From: Candidatus Ozemibacter sibiricus
GTDB taxonomy: Bacteria; Muiribacteriota; Ozemobacteria; Ozemobacterales; Ozemobacteraceae
Reading direction: 5' to 3'
Assembly: GCA_003327425.1 (NCBI GenBank)
Contig: QOQW01000012.1
Location: forward strand, 115,083-179,082
DNA length: 64,000 bases
Of the stretch, positions 8,838 to 16,552 are shown in pieces. Under the pieces are notes generated by a model. That model was not told the origin of the DNA, did not search any database, and saw only the letters and a program-made list of their open reading frames with translations. Numbering within the stretch: the stretch's first letter is position 1; the number at the start of each line of letters is the position of its first letter. Position numbers and translations under genes: made by a program.

Positions 8838-10097
8838 TCACTCTACCACTTTGGTGCCGGAGAATTTGTCGTAGAGGGCTTCCTGCTCTTTCCCGAGAAG
8901 GATGAACCAGGCGCCCACTCCCAGAAGCAGGCAAGACGCCAGGAACAAGGCGCTGCGCAGGCAGGCCGCCCGCCAGTCGACCGGGCTGCCGTCGCTCTTG
9001 ACCACGCCGCACTTGCCATAGATCTGCCCGATCGTCGCGCCGCGGTATTTCCAGAAAAGGGCGAAATAGAGGAAGCAGAGGGCCAGGTACAACAGGGCCA
9101 CCAACGCTTGGAGCATTCCCATCAAAAAGCCGGGCAGCAGGACCCCGAGCATGCCTCCTGCCACCCACCAGATGATCTGCAGCAGCATGCCGGCGACCAC
9201 CATCACGCCGAAATCGATCAGGAAGCAGCCGAGCCGGGTTCCTGCCGAAACCGGTCGGAACTCGGCCCGGTTGCCCGCCTCGACCACCGTTTTGCCGGCC
9301 AGGGTCGCGGCCACCGATTTCTGCATCTGCGAGATGTTCTGCCCGAGCTGCTGCTGAACCTTGGATAGGTTCTTCCCGATGTTCTGGCCGAGCTGCTGGA
9401 CGTTCTCGCCCCAGTTCTTCTCTTTGAGGAATTTGACCACCGACTGGTTCCAGGTGGCGAGCGCATCCCCGCCGGCCTGGGCTCCGGGGGTGGCGGGGGC
9501 CTTGCCCGCGACCACCTGTTCGACCAGCTCGAGGAGATTGACCGGCAGGCTGGTCAGTTTCTGCTTCTCGAGCGGCACCGAATAGACGGTCACGGGGTCG
9601 GGAATGCCCTTGAGCTGTTGCGGCCCGATCTTCTCGGCGACGATCTCGCCTTTGTCCATCAGCAGGTAGGTGGACTCGCTGATCCCGATCGACCCGCCGG
9701 GGAAGCAGGGCAGCGCCTCCATGCGCGCGGTGATGTTGACGGCCGTTCCGAAGATGTCGTTGCCTTCGAGGGTGACATCGCCGGAGTTGACGACCACGCG
9801 CAGGTTCAGCTTCTGGGTCGGATCTTTCGCTTTGGCGTTGTATTCGCGCAGCAGCAGTTGGATGATGATGGCGCAGATGACCGCGTCGGTCGAGCTTTCG
9901 AAGGTGACCAGGAAGGCATCGCCGATGGTCTTGATGATGGTGCCGCCATAGAACTCGATGACCGGGACCATGAGCTGATTGTGCCGTCGGATCAGATCGA
10001 CGCTCTGCTGGCGACCGACCATGGCGCTCGTGCTGGTGTATCCCTGGATGTCGGTCATCATGATCGACAGGTTGCGGGATTTCACGGTCTTGCCCAT
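8838..10097 (-). CDS. Class III nucleotide cyclase fused to an RDD membrane domain
   Basis: A 419-residue fusion. Residues 8-175 form a complete class III cyclase domain. Metal-binding Asp16 (MTDIQGYT) and Asp60 (TIGDAFLV) are 44 residues apart, the base-selecting Lys56 is present, and so are the transition-state pair Asn121 and Arg125 (VNITARM), so it can work as an ordinary homodimer, most likely making cAMP. A helical linker follows, including amphipathic repeats (QQLGQNIGKNLSKVQQQLGQNI) at about 235-260. The C-terminus from about residue 285 is an RDD domain with three hydrophobic helices (GTRLGCFLIDFGVMVVAG). Catalysis therefore precedes the membrane domain, the reverse of most membrane cyclases. 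It lies 45 bp after the 157-residue gene at the end of the nqr cluster and may be co-transcribed with it. Confidence 0.88.
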   Translation of the reverse strand: MGKTVKSRNLSIMMTDIQGYTSTSAMVGRQQSVDLIRRHNQLMVPVIEFYGGTIIKTIGDAFLVTFESSTDAVICAIIIQLLLREYNAKAKDPTQKLNLRVVVNSGDVTLEGNDIFGTAVNITARMEALPCFPGGSIGISESTYLLMDKGEIVAEKIGPQQLKGIPDPVTVYSVPLEKQKLTSLPVNLLELVEQVVAGKAPATPGAQAGGDALATWNQSVVKFLKEKNWGENVQQLGQNIGKNLSKVQQQLGQNISQMQKSVAATLAGKTVVEAGNRAEFRPVSAGTRLGCFLIDFGVMVVAGMLLQIIWWVAGGMLGVLLPGFLMGMLQALVALLYLALCFLYFALFWKYRGATIGQIYGKCGVVKSDGSPVDWRAACLRSALFLASCLLLGVGAWFILLGKEQEALYDKFSGTKVVE

Positions 10098-10142
10098 GGG
10101 TCCTTCTCCTCTCGAGGCGGGGCAGGCGGCCGCCGAGATCGG

Positions 10143-10616
10143 TCAGGTCTGATCGGGGGCGGGGGCGATCCCGAAGACCTCGATGAGCACGGCGGGATCG
10201 AGGCGGTAGTCGCTGCCCTTGCCGTTGTAGAAGCCGTGGTGTCGGATGAGATGGAGGGTCAGGCCATTCCAGCGGAAGGTCCGGCCGGTCACCGGGTCGG
10301 TCACCTCGGTATCTCCTTTGCTGAACCGGCCGTCGCCGAAGGGGCTGGGCAACAGCCCGCGGTCGTCGCGCACCACGACGCGGAAGCGGTTTTCGACGAT
10401 GGTCTCGGCTTCCATCAGATCGGTCCCGGCTCGGGTGATGGCCTCGAGCCGGTCGGCGATCTGGGCGTGGGTCACGCCGGCCGCCCGCACCGCGGCGTCA
10501 TCCTCGGCCAGGATGTCTGCCAGCGGGCGGGGATCGGTGCCGAGGAAGCCTTTCATGGTCAGGACGCCGGGCCGCATCCGGGCCTGGATCCGGTCGAGTT
10601 CAGGGGTTTGCTTCAT
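10143..10616 (-). CDS. Conserved hypothetical protein downstream of nqrF
   Basis: A 157-residue soluble protein with no signal or membrane segment. It reads as a compact alpha/beta protein with a distinctive centre (GLLPSPFGDGRFSKGDTEVTD) and a histidine-rich end (HLIRHHGFYNGKG). I have the impression that similar proteins are scattered in other anaerobes, but I know no function. The ATG at 10616 has a good ribosome binding site (GGGAAAGGG) and lies 25 bp after nqrF, with the cyclase-RDD gene 45 bp further on, so it is probably part of the nqr operon. It could be an accessory factor for the redox complex, but nothing in the sequence shows that. Confidence 0.65.
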   Translation of the reverse strand: MKQTPELDRIQARMRPGVLTMKGFLGTDPRPLADILAEDDAAVRAAGVTHAQIADRLEAITRAGTDLMEAETIVENRFRVVVRDDRGLLPSPFGDGRFSKGDTEVTDPVTGRTFRWNGLTLHLIRHHGFYNGKGSDYRLDPAVLIEVFGIAPAPDQT

Positions 10617-10641
10617 GATCCCTTTCCCTCTTTATCGGTTC

Positions 10642-11742
10642 TCAGGAGAATTTATCGTAGAAGATCAGGTGCTCGGGCAGACCTTTCTGGGTGAGAACCT
10701 TGACGCAGGCATTGATCATGCCGGGACTGCCGCACAGGTAGGCCTCGTGGTGGTCGAGCGTGCCATAGTGACGGGCCACCACGTCGGTGATCAGCCCGCG
10801 CTCGTAGGGATGGTCGGTCTCGTCGCCCGACAGGGCGGGCTTGTAGCGGAACCAGGGATGCTGAGCCGCGATGCGTTCGAATTCTTCGACGTAGTACAGG
10901 TCGCGTCGCTTCACCGCACCGAAGAAGAAGGTGGCGGGCCGATGGGTGATGCCGCGGTCGATCATGTCGAGGATGATGCTGCGGATCGGCGCCAGCCCCG
11001 AACCGCCCGCGATGAAGATGATCTCGCGCGAAGACTCCCGCAGGAAGAACTCGCCGTAGGGGCCGATCAGGGTGACGGGTTGACCTTCTTTCAGATGCTG
11101 GAAGACCCAGGTCGTGACCATCCCATTGGGGACGAGCCGGATCACCAGTTCGAGCGCCCGGTTGTCGGAGGGGGGCGACGAGATCGAATAGGCCCGCGAG
11201 GTCGATTCGGTGACATCGCCGTAGGGCTGGGAAACGAGGTTGACGAACTGGCCGGCCTTGAATTTGATCGTCTCGCCGGGCGGCAGTTCGAAGCGCAAGC
11301 CGCGGATGTCGTGGGTCAGCTGGGTGATGCGAACGGTGGTGGCGACGAACTCGCGGACGTTGAGCAGTTCGGCGGGGACCTCGATGCGGATGTTCTCTTT
11401 GACCTTGACCTGACAGGACAGCCGCACCTGCGAGCGCCGCTCGGTCTCATTGAGGTACGGCGTCTCGGTCGGCAGGATGGGCCCGCCTCCTTCGAGCACC
11501 CGGCATTTGCAGGTGCCGCAACTGCCCCGGCCGCCGCAGCCTGAGGGCAAAAAGAGCTTCTGCTCGCTGAGCGTGCGCAGCAGGCTGCTGCCGCCTTTGA
11601 CCTTGTACTGTCGCTCGCCCGCATTGACATCGATGACGCACTCGCCATAGTCGGCGAACCATGCCTCGGCGATCAGCAGCAGCACCGTCAAGCCGGCCGA
11701 GACTCCGCTCAGAACAGCGATTCCGGTCAGGACTTCGATCAT
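10642..11742 (-). CDS. nqrF: Na+-translocating NADH:quinone oxidoreductase subunit F
   Basis: A 366-residue NADH-oxidising subunit of the Na+-NQR complex. An N-terminal membrane anchor (residues 2-24) is followed by a plant-type [2Fe-2S] ferredoxin domain with Cys ligands in CGGRGSCGTCKC and a fourth in LSCQVKV. An FAD-binding domain (RAYSISSPP) and a ferredoxin-reductase NAD(H) domain (GGSGLAPIRSI, ending LCGSPGM and FYDKF) complete it. This composition is diagnostic of NqrF and has no counterpart in Rnf, so the cluster is Nqr rather than Rnf. The start at 11742 (MIEVLTG) is preferred over the longer ORF. It is the last core subunit of the cluster, 34 bp after nqrE. Confidence 0.95.
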   Translation of the reverse strand: MIEVLTGIAVLSGVSAGLTVLLLIAEAWFADYGECVIDVNAGERQYKVKGGSSLLRTLSEQKLFLPSGCGGRGSCGTCKCRVLEGGGPILPTETPYLNETERRSQVRLSCQVKVKENIRIEVPAELLNVREFVATTVRITQLTHDIRGLRFELPPGETIKFKAGQFVNLVSQPYGDVTESTSRAYSISSPPSDNRALELVIRLVPNGMVTTWVFQHLKEGQPVTLIGPYGEFFLRESSREIIFIAGGSGLAPIRSIILDMIDRGITHRPATFFFGAVKRRDLYYVEEFERIAAQHPWFRYKPALSGDETDHPYERGLITDVVARHYGTLDHHEAYLCGSPGMINACVKVLTQKGLPEHLIFYDKFS

Positions 11743-11776
11743 CGGCGGGCGCCCCTTTCCAGCGGCCAACGCATCA

Positions 11777-12376
11777 TCAGTTGATGCGGACGATCCCGGA
11801 GAACCCGACGAACGCCATGGCCATGAATCCGGTCAGGATCAAGGCGATACCCGGCCCTTCGAGTTCGGGAACGACTTTCGATCGCTTCTTCATGCGTTCG
11901 CGGATACCGGCCAGGGCGACGATGGCCAGGGCCCACCCGGCTCCGCACCCCCCCCCATAGGCCACCGACTGCAGGAACGTGTATCCCCGGATGACCAGGA
12001 AGAGCGCGCAGCCGAGGATGGCGCAGTTGACGGTGATCAGGGGCAGGAAGATGCCCAGCGTCAAGTAGAGCGGCGTGCTGAGCCGCTCGATCATCATCTC
12101 GACGATCTGGACGAAGGCGGCGATGACCAGGATGAAGACGATGTACTGCAGATACTCGAGCCGGAAGGGCACCAGGAGCCAGTGGTAGACCATCCAGTTG
12201 AGCGGGGCGGTGCAGAGAGCGACGAAGGTCACGGCCGCGCCCAGGCCGAGCGAGCTTTTCATGTCCTTCGAGATGGCGAGGAAGGAGCACATCCCGAGGA
12301 AATTCGTCAGCAGGATGTTGTTCGTGGTGATGGCCGCGAAGAAGATCACCAGGGGGGAAATGGCTTGCACGTCCAT
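11777..12376 (-). CDS. nqrE: Na+-NQR subunit E
   Basis: A 199-residue protein with about six membrane helices, of the NqrE/RnfA family. It shows the conserved half-motif repeats around TTNNILLTNFLGMCSFLAI near residue 20 and TVNCAILGCALFLVI near 115, whose cysteines help bind the intramembrane iron centre at the NqrD/NqrE interface in characterised enzymes. The length matches the family. It follows nqrD by 21 bp and precedes nqrF by 34 bp. Confidence 0.95.
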   Translation of the reverse strand: MDVQAISPLVIFFAAITTNNILLTNFLGMCSFLAISKDMKSSLGLGAAVTFVALCTAPLNWMVYHWLLVPFRLEYLQYIVFILVIAAFVQIVEMMIERLSTPLYLTLGIFLPLITVNCAILGCALFLVIRGYTFLQSVAYGGGCGAGWALAIVALAGIRERMKKRSKVVPELEGPGIALILTGFMAMAFVGFSGIVRIN

Positions 12377-12397
12377 GCGACTGCCCCTTGTGCGCTC

Positions 12398-13027
12398 TCA
12401 AGCCGGTCTGGCGCCGGGCCGCGGGGCGCCGCCCTTGACCAGTCGAGCCACCCAGATGAAGGTGGCCAGGGCGAAGAATCCGCTGGGCGCGATGACCATG
12501 ATGTTCCAGCGGGTCCAGTCGGTGGGCAGGATGGGCACTCCGAAGAAGCTGCCCAGGCCGAGCGGTTCGCGCACGGCGGCGATGGCCAGCAGGACGAGCG
12601 AATAGCCGACGCCGGCACCGAGCCCGTCGGCCAGGGCGGCCAGGGGGCGGTTCCCCATGGCGAAGCCTTCGGTGCGGCCCATCACGATGCAGTTGGTGAT
12701 GATGAGGCCGACGTAGGGGCCCAGCTCTCGGCTGATGTCGGGCAGGAAGGCGTCGAGCAGGATCTTGATGACGATGACGAAGGCGGCGATGATCAGCACC
12801 TGCACCATCATGCGCACCTGCTTGGGGATGCGGTCGCGCAGAACGGCGATGACCAGCGAGGAGCAGGCGGTGGTGAAGATCAGGCCGAGGCACATGATCA
12901 GGGTGTTCTTGACCAGGTTGGTGACGGCCAGCGTCGAGCAGATGCCGAGGGTCTGGACGAGCACCGGGTTGTCCTCCCAGAGCATGCGGCGGAAGGCGGA
13001 GGAGGGGGTGACGGGAGCTGGACTCAT
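12398..13027 (-). CDS. nqrD: Na+-NQR subunit D
   Basis: A 209-residue six-helix protein of the NqrD/RnfE family, partner of NqrE in binding the membrane iron centre and forming the Na+ path. Family motifs include WEDNPVLVQTLGICSTLAVTN near residue 16 and LIITNCIVMGRTEGFA near 105, which supply the cysteines. The true start is the ATG at 13027, which overlaps the nqrC stop by four bases; the ORF track extends far upstream through nqrC in another frame and should be ignored. The C-terminus ends with a short Pro/Arg-rich tail. Confidence 0.95.
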   Translation of the reverse strand: MSPAPVTPSSAFRRMLWEDNPVLVQTLGICSTLAVTNLVKNTLIMCLGLIFTTACSSLVIAVLRDRIPKQVRMMVQVLIIAAFVIVIKILLDAFLPDISRELGPYVGLIITNCIVMGRTEGFAMGNRPLAALADGLGAGVGYSLVLLAIAAVREPLGLGSFFGVPILPTDWTRWNIMVIAPSGFFALATFIWVARLVKGGAPRPGARPA

Positions 13028-13692
13028 GGCTGGGGGCCTCCGGGGTTGGCGAGGAGGGCGATGATGAGATCGGCGGTCCGGTTGATGATGCGCTCGACCG
13101 CCCGGGTCGTCTCGCTGGCGCCGGTCAGGCCATCGATCTCGGTGGGTTGGGCGGCGCTGCCTTCGCTGACCAGGCGCAGGCGGCGGCCGTCGGGCGCGGG
13201 CTGGTCGAGGGGCTTGCCCTGGAACCGGGCGGCGAAGCCGGGTTCGCTGATGCGCCCGCCCAGCCCGGGGGTCTCGGCATGCTCGGTGAAGACGATGCCG
13301 GCGATCCGGCGGGAGCCGGCGTCGATGGCGACATACCCGCGGATGGCATCCCAGAACCCCTGGCCCGCGAAGGGGAAGACCAGCAGCGCCGGGCCGGAAG
13401 CCGCCGTCGTCGCGGCCCGTTCGAAACAGACGGCCGTCGTGCCGTCGGGACCGGGGCCCAGCGTGCGGGAGCGCACTTCGGCGGCGAACCGGGCGGCGGC
13501 CTGGTCGGCCGGCAGGGCCGCGGCGGCTTCGGGCGTGGCCAGCCCCAGCAGGTGCAGAATCACCCGTTGGCGGGCGGCCTGCGCATTGAGGGCGATGCGG
13601 TCGGCCAGCAAAGCATTCAGGCCGCTGACCAGCCCGCCGAAGACGATGGTCACCGCCACCGTGAACAGGACGACCCGCAATTTCTGGCTCAT
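13024..13692 (-). CDS. nqrC: Na+-NQR subunit C, covalent FMN carrier
   Basis: A 222-residue subunit with one N-terminal membrane helix (LRVVLFTVAVTIVFGGLVSGLNALL) and a periplasmic FMN-binding domain. The flavinylation site is DGLTGASETT near residues 190-199. The usual site is S/T-G-A-T, so the acceptor here appears to be Ser rather than Thr. ApbE flavin transferases are known to accept Ser in some substrates, so this need not be inactivating. No apbE is in the window. Start and stop both overlap neighbouring genes by four bases (nqrB upstream, nqrD downstream), so the set is translationally coupled. Confidence 0.9.
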   Translation of the reverse strand: MSQKLRVVLFTVAVTIVFGGLVSGLNALLADRIALNAQAARQRVILHLLGLATPEAAAALPADQAAARFAAEVRSRTLGPGPDGTTAVCFERAATTAASGPALLVFPFAGQGFWDAIRGYVAIDAGSRRIAGIVFTEHAETPGLGGRISEPGFAARFQGKPLDQPAPDGRRLRLVSEGSAAQPTEIDGLTGASETTRAVERIINRTADLIIALLANPGGPQP

Positions 13693-14867
13693 GCGGGAGT
13701 TCCTGGACTGGGCGGGGTGGAAGGAGCGGGCGCCGCCGCCGCTCCGGGAGCGCTTCCCGGGGGCGAGCCGGCGGCGGTCCCGGTCGGGGTCGAGCCGGTG
13801 GCCGCCCCCGGCGCGGTCGGGCGAGCGACGAGCTGGTCGCAGGCCATCTCGATGGCCGGACCGAACGTGTTGCCCAGCATGATGGCGAACATGAACCCGG
13901 CATTGAAGACCGACAGCGAGCGGATCACCCCGGCCAGAAAGCCGATCAGCAAGCCATACAGCCACTTGGCCGTGGTATTGGCGGGCGCCGAGATCGGTTC
14001 GGTGGTCATGAACGTGCAGGCGAACAAGGTGCCGCCGGCGAGATAGGTGATGGCCAACGACTGATCGAGCGGCATCACTTCGTGCCCCGTCGCATGGAGA
14101 ACCAGCTTGCTCGCCAGCAGTCCGAGCGCGGGACCGACGACCAGCGGAACCGCGACGACGCCCCGCCACAGCAGGAAGATCAGCGCCAGCAGGATGAGCC
14201 ACTTGGCGCCTTCCCCGGCCGAGCCGTTGACGTTGCCCCAGAACAACCGGCGCAGATCGACCGCGCGGTAGGCTGCGACCGTCCGGTCGAACTCTTCCTG
14301 CTTGCCTTGGGCCAGCGCCAGGCGCCCGACCTGGTTGAGCCGTTTGGTGCCGGTCAGGGTGGTGGCGCTGGTCACCCCATCGATGGCGAACAGGCTGTCC
14401 TCGACCGATTTGACTCGGCCTTCGACGAGATCAGGCGAATAGCGGACGAACCCGGCGGGCGCGCCCGTGAACGGGGCATACCAGGTCGCGGCCATCGTCG
14501 CCGGGAAGCAGATGTAGAGGAAACACCGCCCGGCGATGGCCGGGTTGAAGATATTGCGGCCGAACCCGCCGAAGGCCATCTTGGCGAAAACGATGCAGAA
14601 TGCCGCCCCGACCGCCATCTGCCAGAACGGGACGTTGGGCGGCACGATCAGGCCCAGCAGGGCGCCGCTGACCAGCGCGGCGGTCGAGGCGGGTTTCCCC
14701 TCACGCCGGGTGAAGGCATATTCGACGGCCCAGCAGACCGCCATGCTGAAGGCCACCACCAGCGCGGCCCGCCACCCGAAATTGTAGATGGCGCCCAGCA
14801 GCGGCAAGCTGAGCGCGGCGAGCATGTCCGCCTGGGGTTTCTGGAACTGCACGTAGGTTTTCAGCAT
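13689..14867 (-). CDS. nqrB: Na+-NQR subunit B
   Basis: A 392-residue membrane subunit that binds riboflavin and a covalent FMN and forms the main Na+ channel. About ten hydrophobic helices are visible. The flavinylation motif DGVTSATT near residues 165-172 has the canonical Thr acceptor. The central GGFGRNIFNPAIAGRCFL stretch near residue 105 is typical of NqrB/RnfD. The C-terminal 40 residues are an Ala/Pro/Gly-rich tail not normally present. The start at 14867 is supported by GGAAGA eight bases upstream. This is the first gene of the cluster and no nqrA precedes it: the promoter lies directly upstream. Confidence 0.93.
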   Translation of the reverse strand: MLKTYVQFQKPQADMLAALSLPLLGAIYNFGWRAALVVAFSMAVCWAVEYAFTRREGKPASTAALVSGALLGLIVPPNVPFWQMAVGAAFCIVFAKMAFGGFGRNIFNPAIAGRCFLYICFPATMAATWYAPFTGAPAGFVRYSPDLVEGRVKSVEDSLFAIDGVTSATTLTGTKRLNQVGRLALAQGKQEEFDRTVAAYRAVDLRRLFWGNVNGSAGEGAKWLILLALIFLLWRGVVAVPLVVGPALGLLASKLVLHATGHEVMPLDQSLAITYLAGGTLFACTFMTTEPISAPANTTAKWLYGLLIGFLAGVIRSLSVFNAGFMFAIMLGNTFGPAIEMACDQLVARPTAPGAATGSTPTGTAAGSPPGSAPGAAAAPAPSTPPSPGTPA

Positions 14868-14908
14868 GGTGATGTCTTCCAATTCGGCCAGGGAACGGGG
14901 CCTGCACG

Positions 14909-14937
14909 ATGATACTCGGTTCACCTTCAAAGGTCAA
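14909..14937 (-). promoter_or_regulatory. Sigma70-type promoter of the nqr operon
   Basis: On the minus strand, TTGACC (14932-14937) and TATCAT (14909-14914) are separated by exactly 17 bp, with the -10 box 41 bp before the nqrB start. It marks nqrB as the first gene of the transcript. Confidence 0.75.
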
Positions 14938-15338
14938 CCGGATTCTGCGGGTTGTCTGGTGCGGTTCATCGACCGTTGACCTGCATAGAAGTCCCTGCTG
15001 GCGCGCGATCGAAGCACTCTTGCATCTCTCCGAGCCAGGGTTGAAAAGGCGAGGGGTGAGGTTGTTCTAGGATTCCATGGCGGTCATTCGGACACCTGCA
15101 GGCAATAGCCTCTGCCAAGGTCGACCCCGATTCTCCCTGAACTGGGCGATTCCTTCGCTGGCGCCCATAACCGGAGCAGCGCCCCTTCCCTCACACCTGG
15201 TTTGCGAATAAGGCATGCGTTGCCCTGTCAAAGCAAGGCGGCTGACCTTTGCTCCGGGCGGAAGGCATTGCTGTAGACCTGCGTAACCTCTCGTCCTATC
15301 AAGGGTTGCGCGAATTCTGACCAAGAATCGAATTGGGA
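14938..15338. other. Gene-free spacer between nqr promoter and riboswitch promoter
   Basis: About 400 bp between divergently transcribed units. I see no plausible gene, repeat or clear binding site; the short ORFs in the track here (for example 15067-15324 minus) have no ribosome binding site and no protein-like composition. Confidence 0.5.
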
Positions 15339-15339
15339 C

Positions 15340-15368
15340 TTGACAATAAATTCAGCTTACGGTATACA
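15340..15368 (+). promoter_or_regulatory. Consensus sigma70 promoter of the riboswitch leader
   Basis: TTGACA (15340-15345), 17-bp spacer, TATACA (15363-15368). The predicted transcription start is near 15375, immediately before the riboswitch aptamer. It is one of the best promoter matches in the window. Confidence 0.85.
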
Positions 15369-15379
15369 TGCCCAGATTC

Positions 15380-15506
15380 GCCTAATCTTGATGGCCCATC
15401 AAGAGCGGGGGACCCACGTTCTAGGGGTGAATCCCTGGCCTGGCCAGGGTAGGGGGCCTTCCAGACTCCGAACCCGTCAGCTAACCTCGCAGGCAGCAGG
15501 AAGGAG
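15380..15506 (+). promoter_or_regulatory. c-di-AMP riboswitch (ydaO/yuaA class)
   Basis: The leader contains the hallmark strings of the ydaO aptamer in order: GCGGGGGACCCA, AGGGGTGAATCC, GTAGGG, and CCGAACCCGTCAGCTAACC followed by TCGCAGGC. The closing stem pairs GCCT at 15380-15383 with AGGC at 15491-15494. This class binds cyclic di-AMP and in many bacteria turns off cell-wall hydrolase and osmolyte or potassium transport genes. Here it precedes an M23 endopeptidase, a classic regulon member. It starts a few bases after a consensus promoter. The assignment rests on recalled consensus, not on a covariance-model search. Confidence 0.92.
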
Positions 15507-15515
15507 ATGTCGATT

Positions 15516-15534
15516 TCCGGCCACGATGGCCGGA
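15516..15534 (+). promoter_or_regulatory. Hairpin after the riboswitch, possible expression platform
   Basis: CCGGCCA (15517-15523) pairs with TGGCCGG (15527-15533) around a three-base loop, with one extra U-A pair outside. It lies between the aptamer and the chosen start at 15556, close behind an AGGAAGGAG ribosome-binding-like sequence at 15498-15506. There is no T-tract, so control of translation is more likely than termination. The ATG at 15526 inside the hairpin is in frame with the hydrolase. Confidence 0.5.
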
Positions 15535-15555
15535 CGGGCGAGATCGACGGTGAAC

Positions 15556-16272
15556 ATGCGCAAGAATTTCCACCTTTGCCGCATCGTCCTGGTCCTTTTC
15601 GTTTCCCTGATCGTCCCTGGTCTGGCCCACGCGGGGCTGCTTCTGCCGCCTGATCGGCCACTCGAGCTGGTCGTTCGTGCCGAGAAGAGCGAGCGGGCTG
15701 GCCCGGCGGCGGCCAAAGAGGCGCCCGAAAAGGGGTTGTTCTTCAACGCCCTCGAAACCCGCAATTTCGAGCCGGGCGCGGTCAAGTCCTTCGTCGTGAA
15801 GGTCGCGCGCCGACCGCTACGCGCCAAGGAAGTGCCTTCTGGCGTCGAGTTGCCGCGCGATTTCGTCGCGGCCGGGCCGTTGGGGCCGTTCATGCGACCG
15901 GTCGCCGGGAGCATCAGCTCATACTTCGGCTATCGCAAGCATCCCTATCGCCGCGTGTCCCGCACCTTCCACACCGGGATCGACATTCCCGCCCCGACTG
16001 GCACTCCGATCCGGGTCGTGGCCCCCGGCAAGGTGGTCTATTCGGGCTGGCGGTCAGGGTATGGCCTCATGGTCGAAGTCGACCACGGCAACGGGATCTC
16101 CACCGTGTATGCCCACTGTTCCAAACTGTTCCTCCGATTGGGGCAGGTCGTCAGTGCCGGCCAGCTGGTTGGTGGAGTGGGCCGAACCGGAGTGACCACC
16201 GGTTCCCACCTGCATTTCGAGGTTCGCCGCCGGGGGTCTCCGGTCGACCCGATGCGGTTCCTGGCCCGCTAG
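15556..16272 (+). CDS. Secreted M23 (LytM-type) peptidoglycan endopeptidase
   Basis: A 238-residue exported zinc endopeptidase that would cut peptide cross-links in the cell wall. A signal peptide occupies residues 1-26 (helix IVLVLFVSLIVPG, cleavage after AHA). The M23 domain covers about 115-238 with zinc ligands in FHTGID and HLHFEV and a catalytic His in YAHCSK, so it should be active. The start at 15556 is chosen to give a proper signal peptide; in-frame GTG 15550 and ATG 15526 are alternatives. It is controlled by the c-di-AMP riboswitch upstream, linking wall turnover to turgor or c-di-AMP level. It is monocistronic: a GC-rich hairpin follows. Confidence 0.93.
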   Translation: MRKNFHLCRIVLVLFVSLIVPGLAHAGLLLPPDRPLELVVRAEKSERAGPAAAKEAPEKGLFFNALETRNFEPGAVKSFVVKVARRPLRAKEVPSGVELPRDFVAAGPLGPFMRPVAGSISSYFGYRKHPYRRVSRTFHTGIDIPAPTGTPIRVVAPGKVVYSGWRSGYGLMVEVDHGNGISTVYAHCSKLFLRLGQVVSAGQLVGGVGRTGVTTGSHLHFEVRRRGSPVDPMRFLAR

Positions 16273-16288
16273 TCAAGCCTCAAGACGT

Positions 16289-16320
16289 CGCCCCCCTTCT
16301 TTTATGGCTGAGGGGGGGCG
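16289..16320 (+). terminator. GC-rich hairpin after the M23 gene
   Basis: CGCCCCCC (16289-16296) pairs with GGGGGGCG (16313-16320) 16 bases after the stop codon. No T-tract follows, so it is only a probable terminator. Confidence 0.5.
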
Positions 16321-16552
16321 GGCGATCGCTCTCGTTGGTAGACTGGGTCGCATCTGATCCTCTTCTCGTGGTGGGCACGGCCATTCGCCATTGAGGGGTG
16401 GGCCGCTGGGCGGCGGTGGTGTGGCGGGGAAGGGCGGAGTATCTCCCTGGTTCGTTGGAGGATAGGGGAAAAACCGCGGTTAAATGAAGCAGCCTGAAGA
16501 CCTTCCCGGCCTGCAGGCTGTCAGCGACAGGATCGATAGTCCGAAACGCCGA
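16321..16552. other. Gene-free spacer
   Basis: About 230 bp between the M23 hairpin and the decayed minus-strand gene. It contains G-rich tracts but no gene or motif that I can name. Confidence 0.4.

Noticed and set aside
10642-14867. Reading the cluster as Rnf
   Set aside because: The NqrF-type subunit (ferredoxin plus FAD/NADH domains) and the absence of RnfB/RnfC favour Nqr, despite the missing nqrA.
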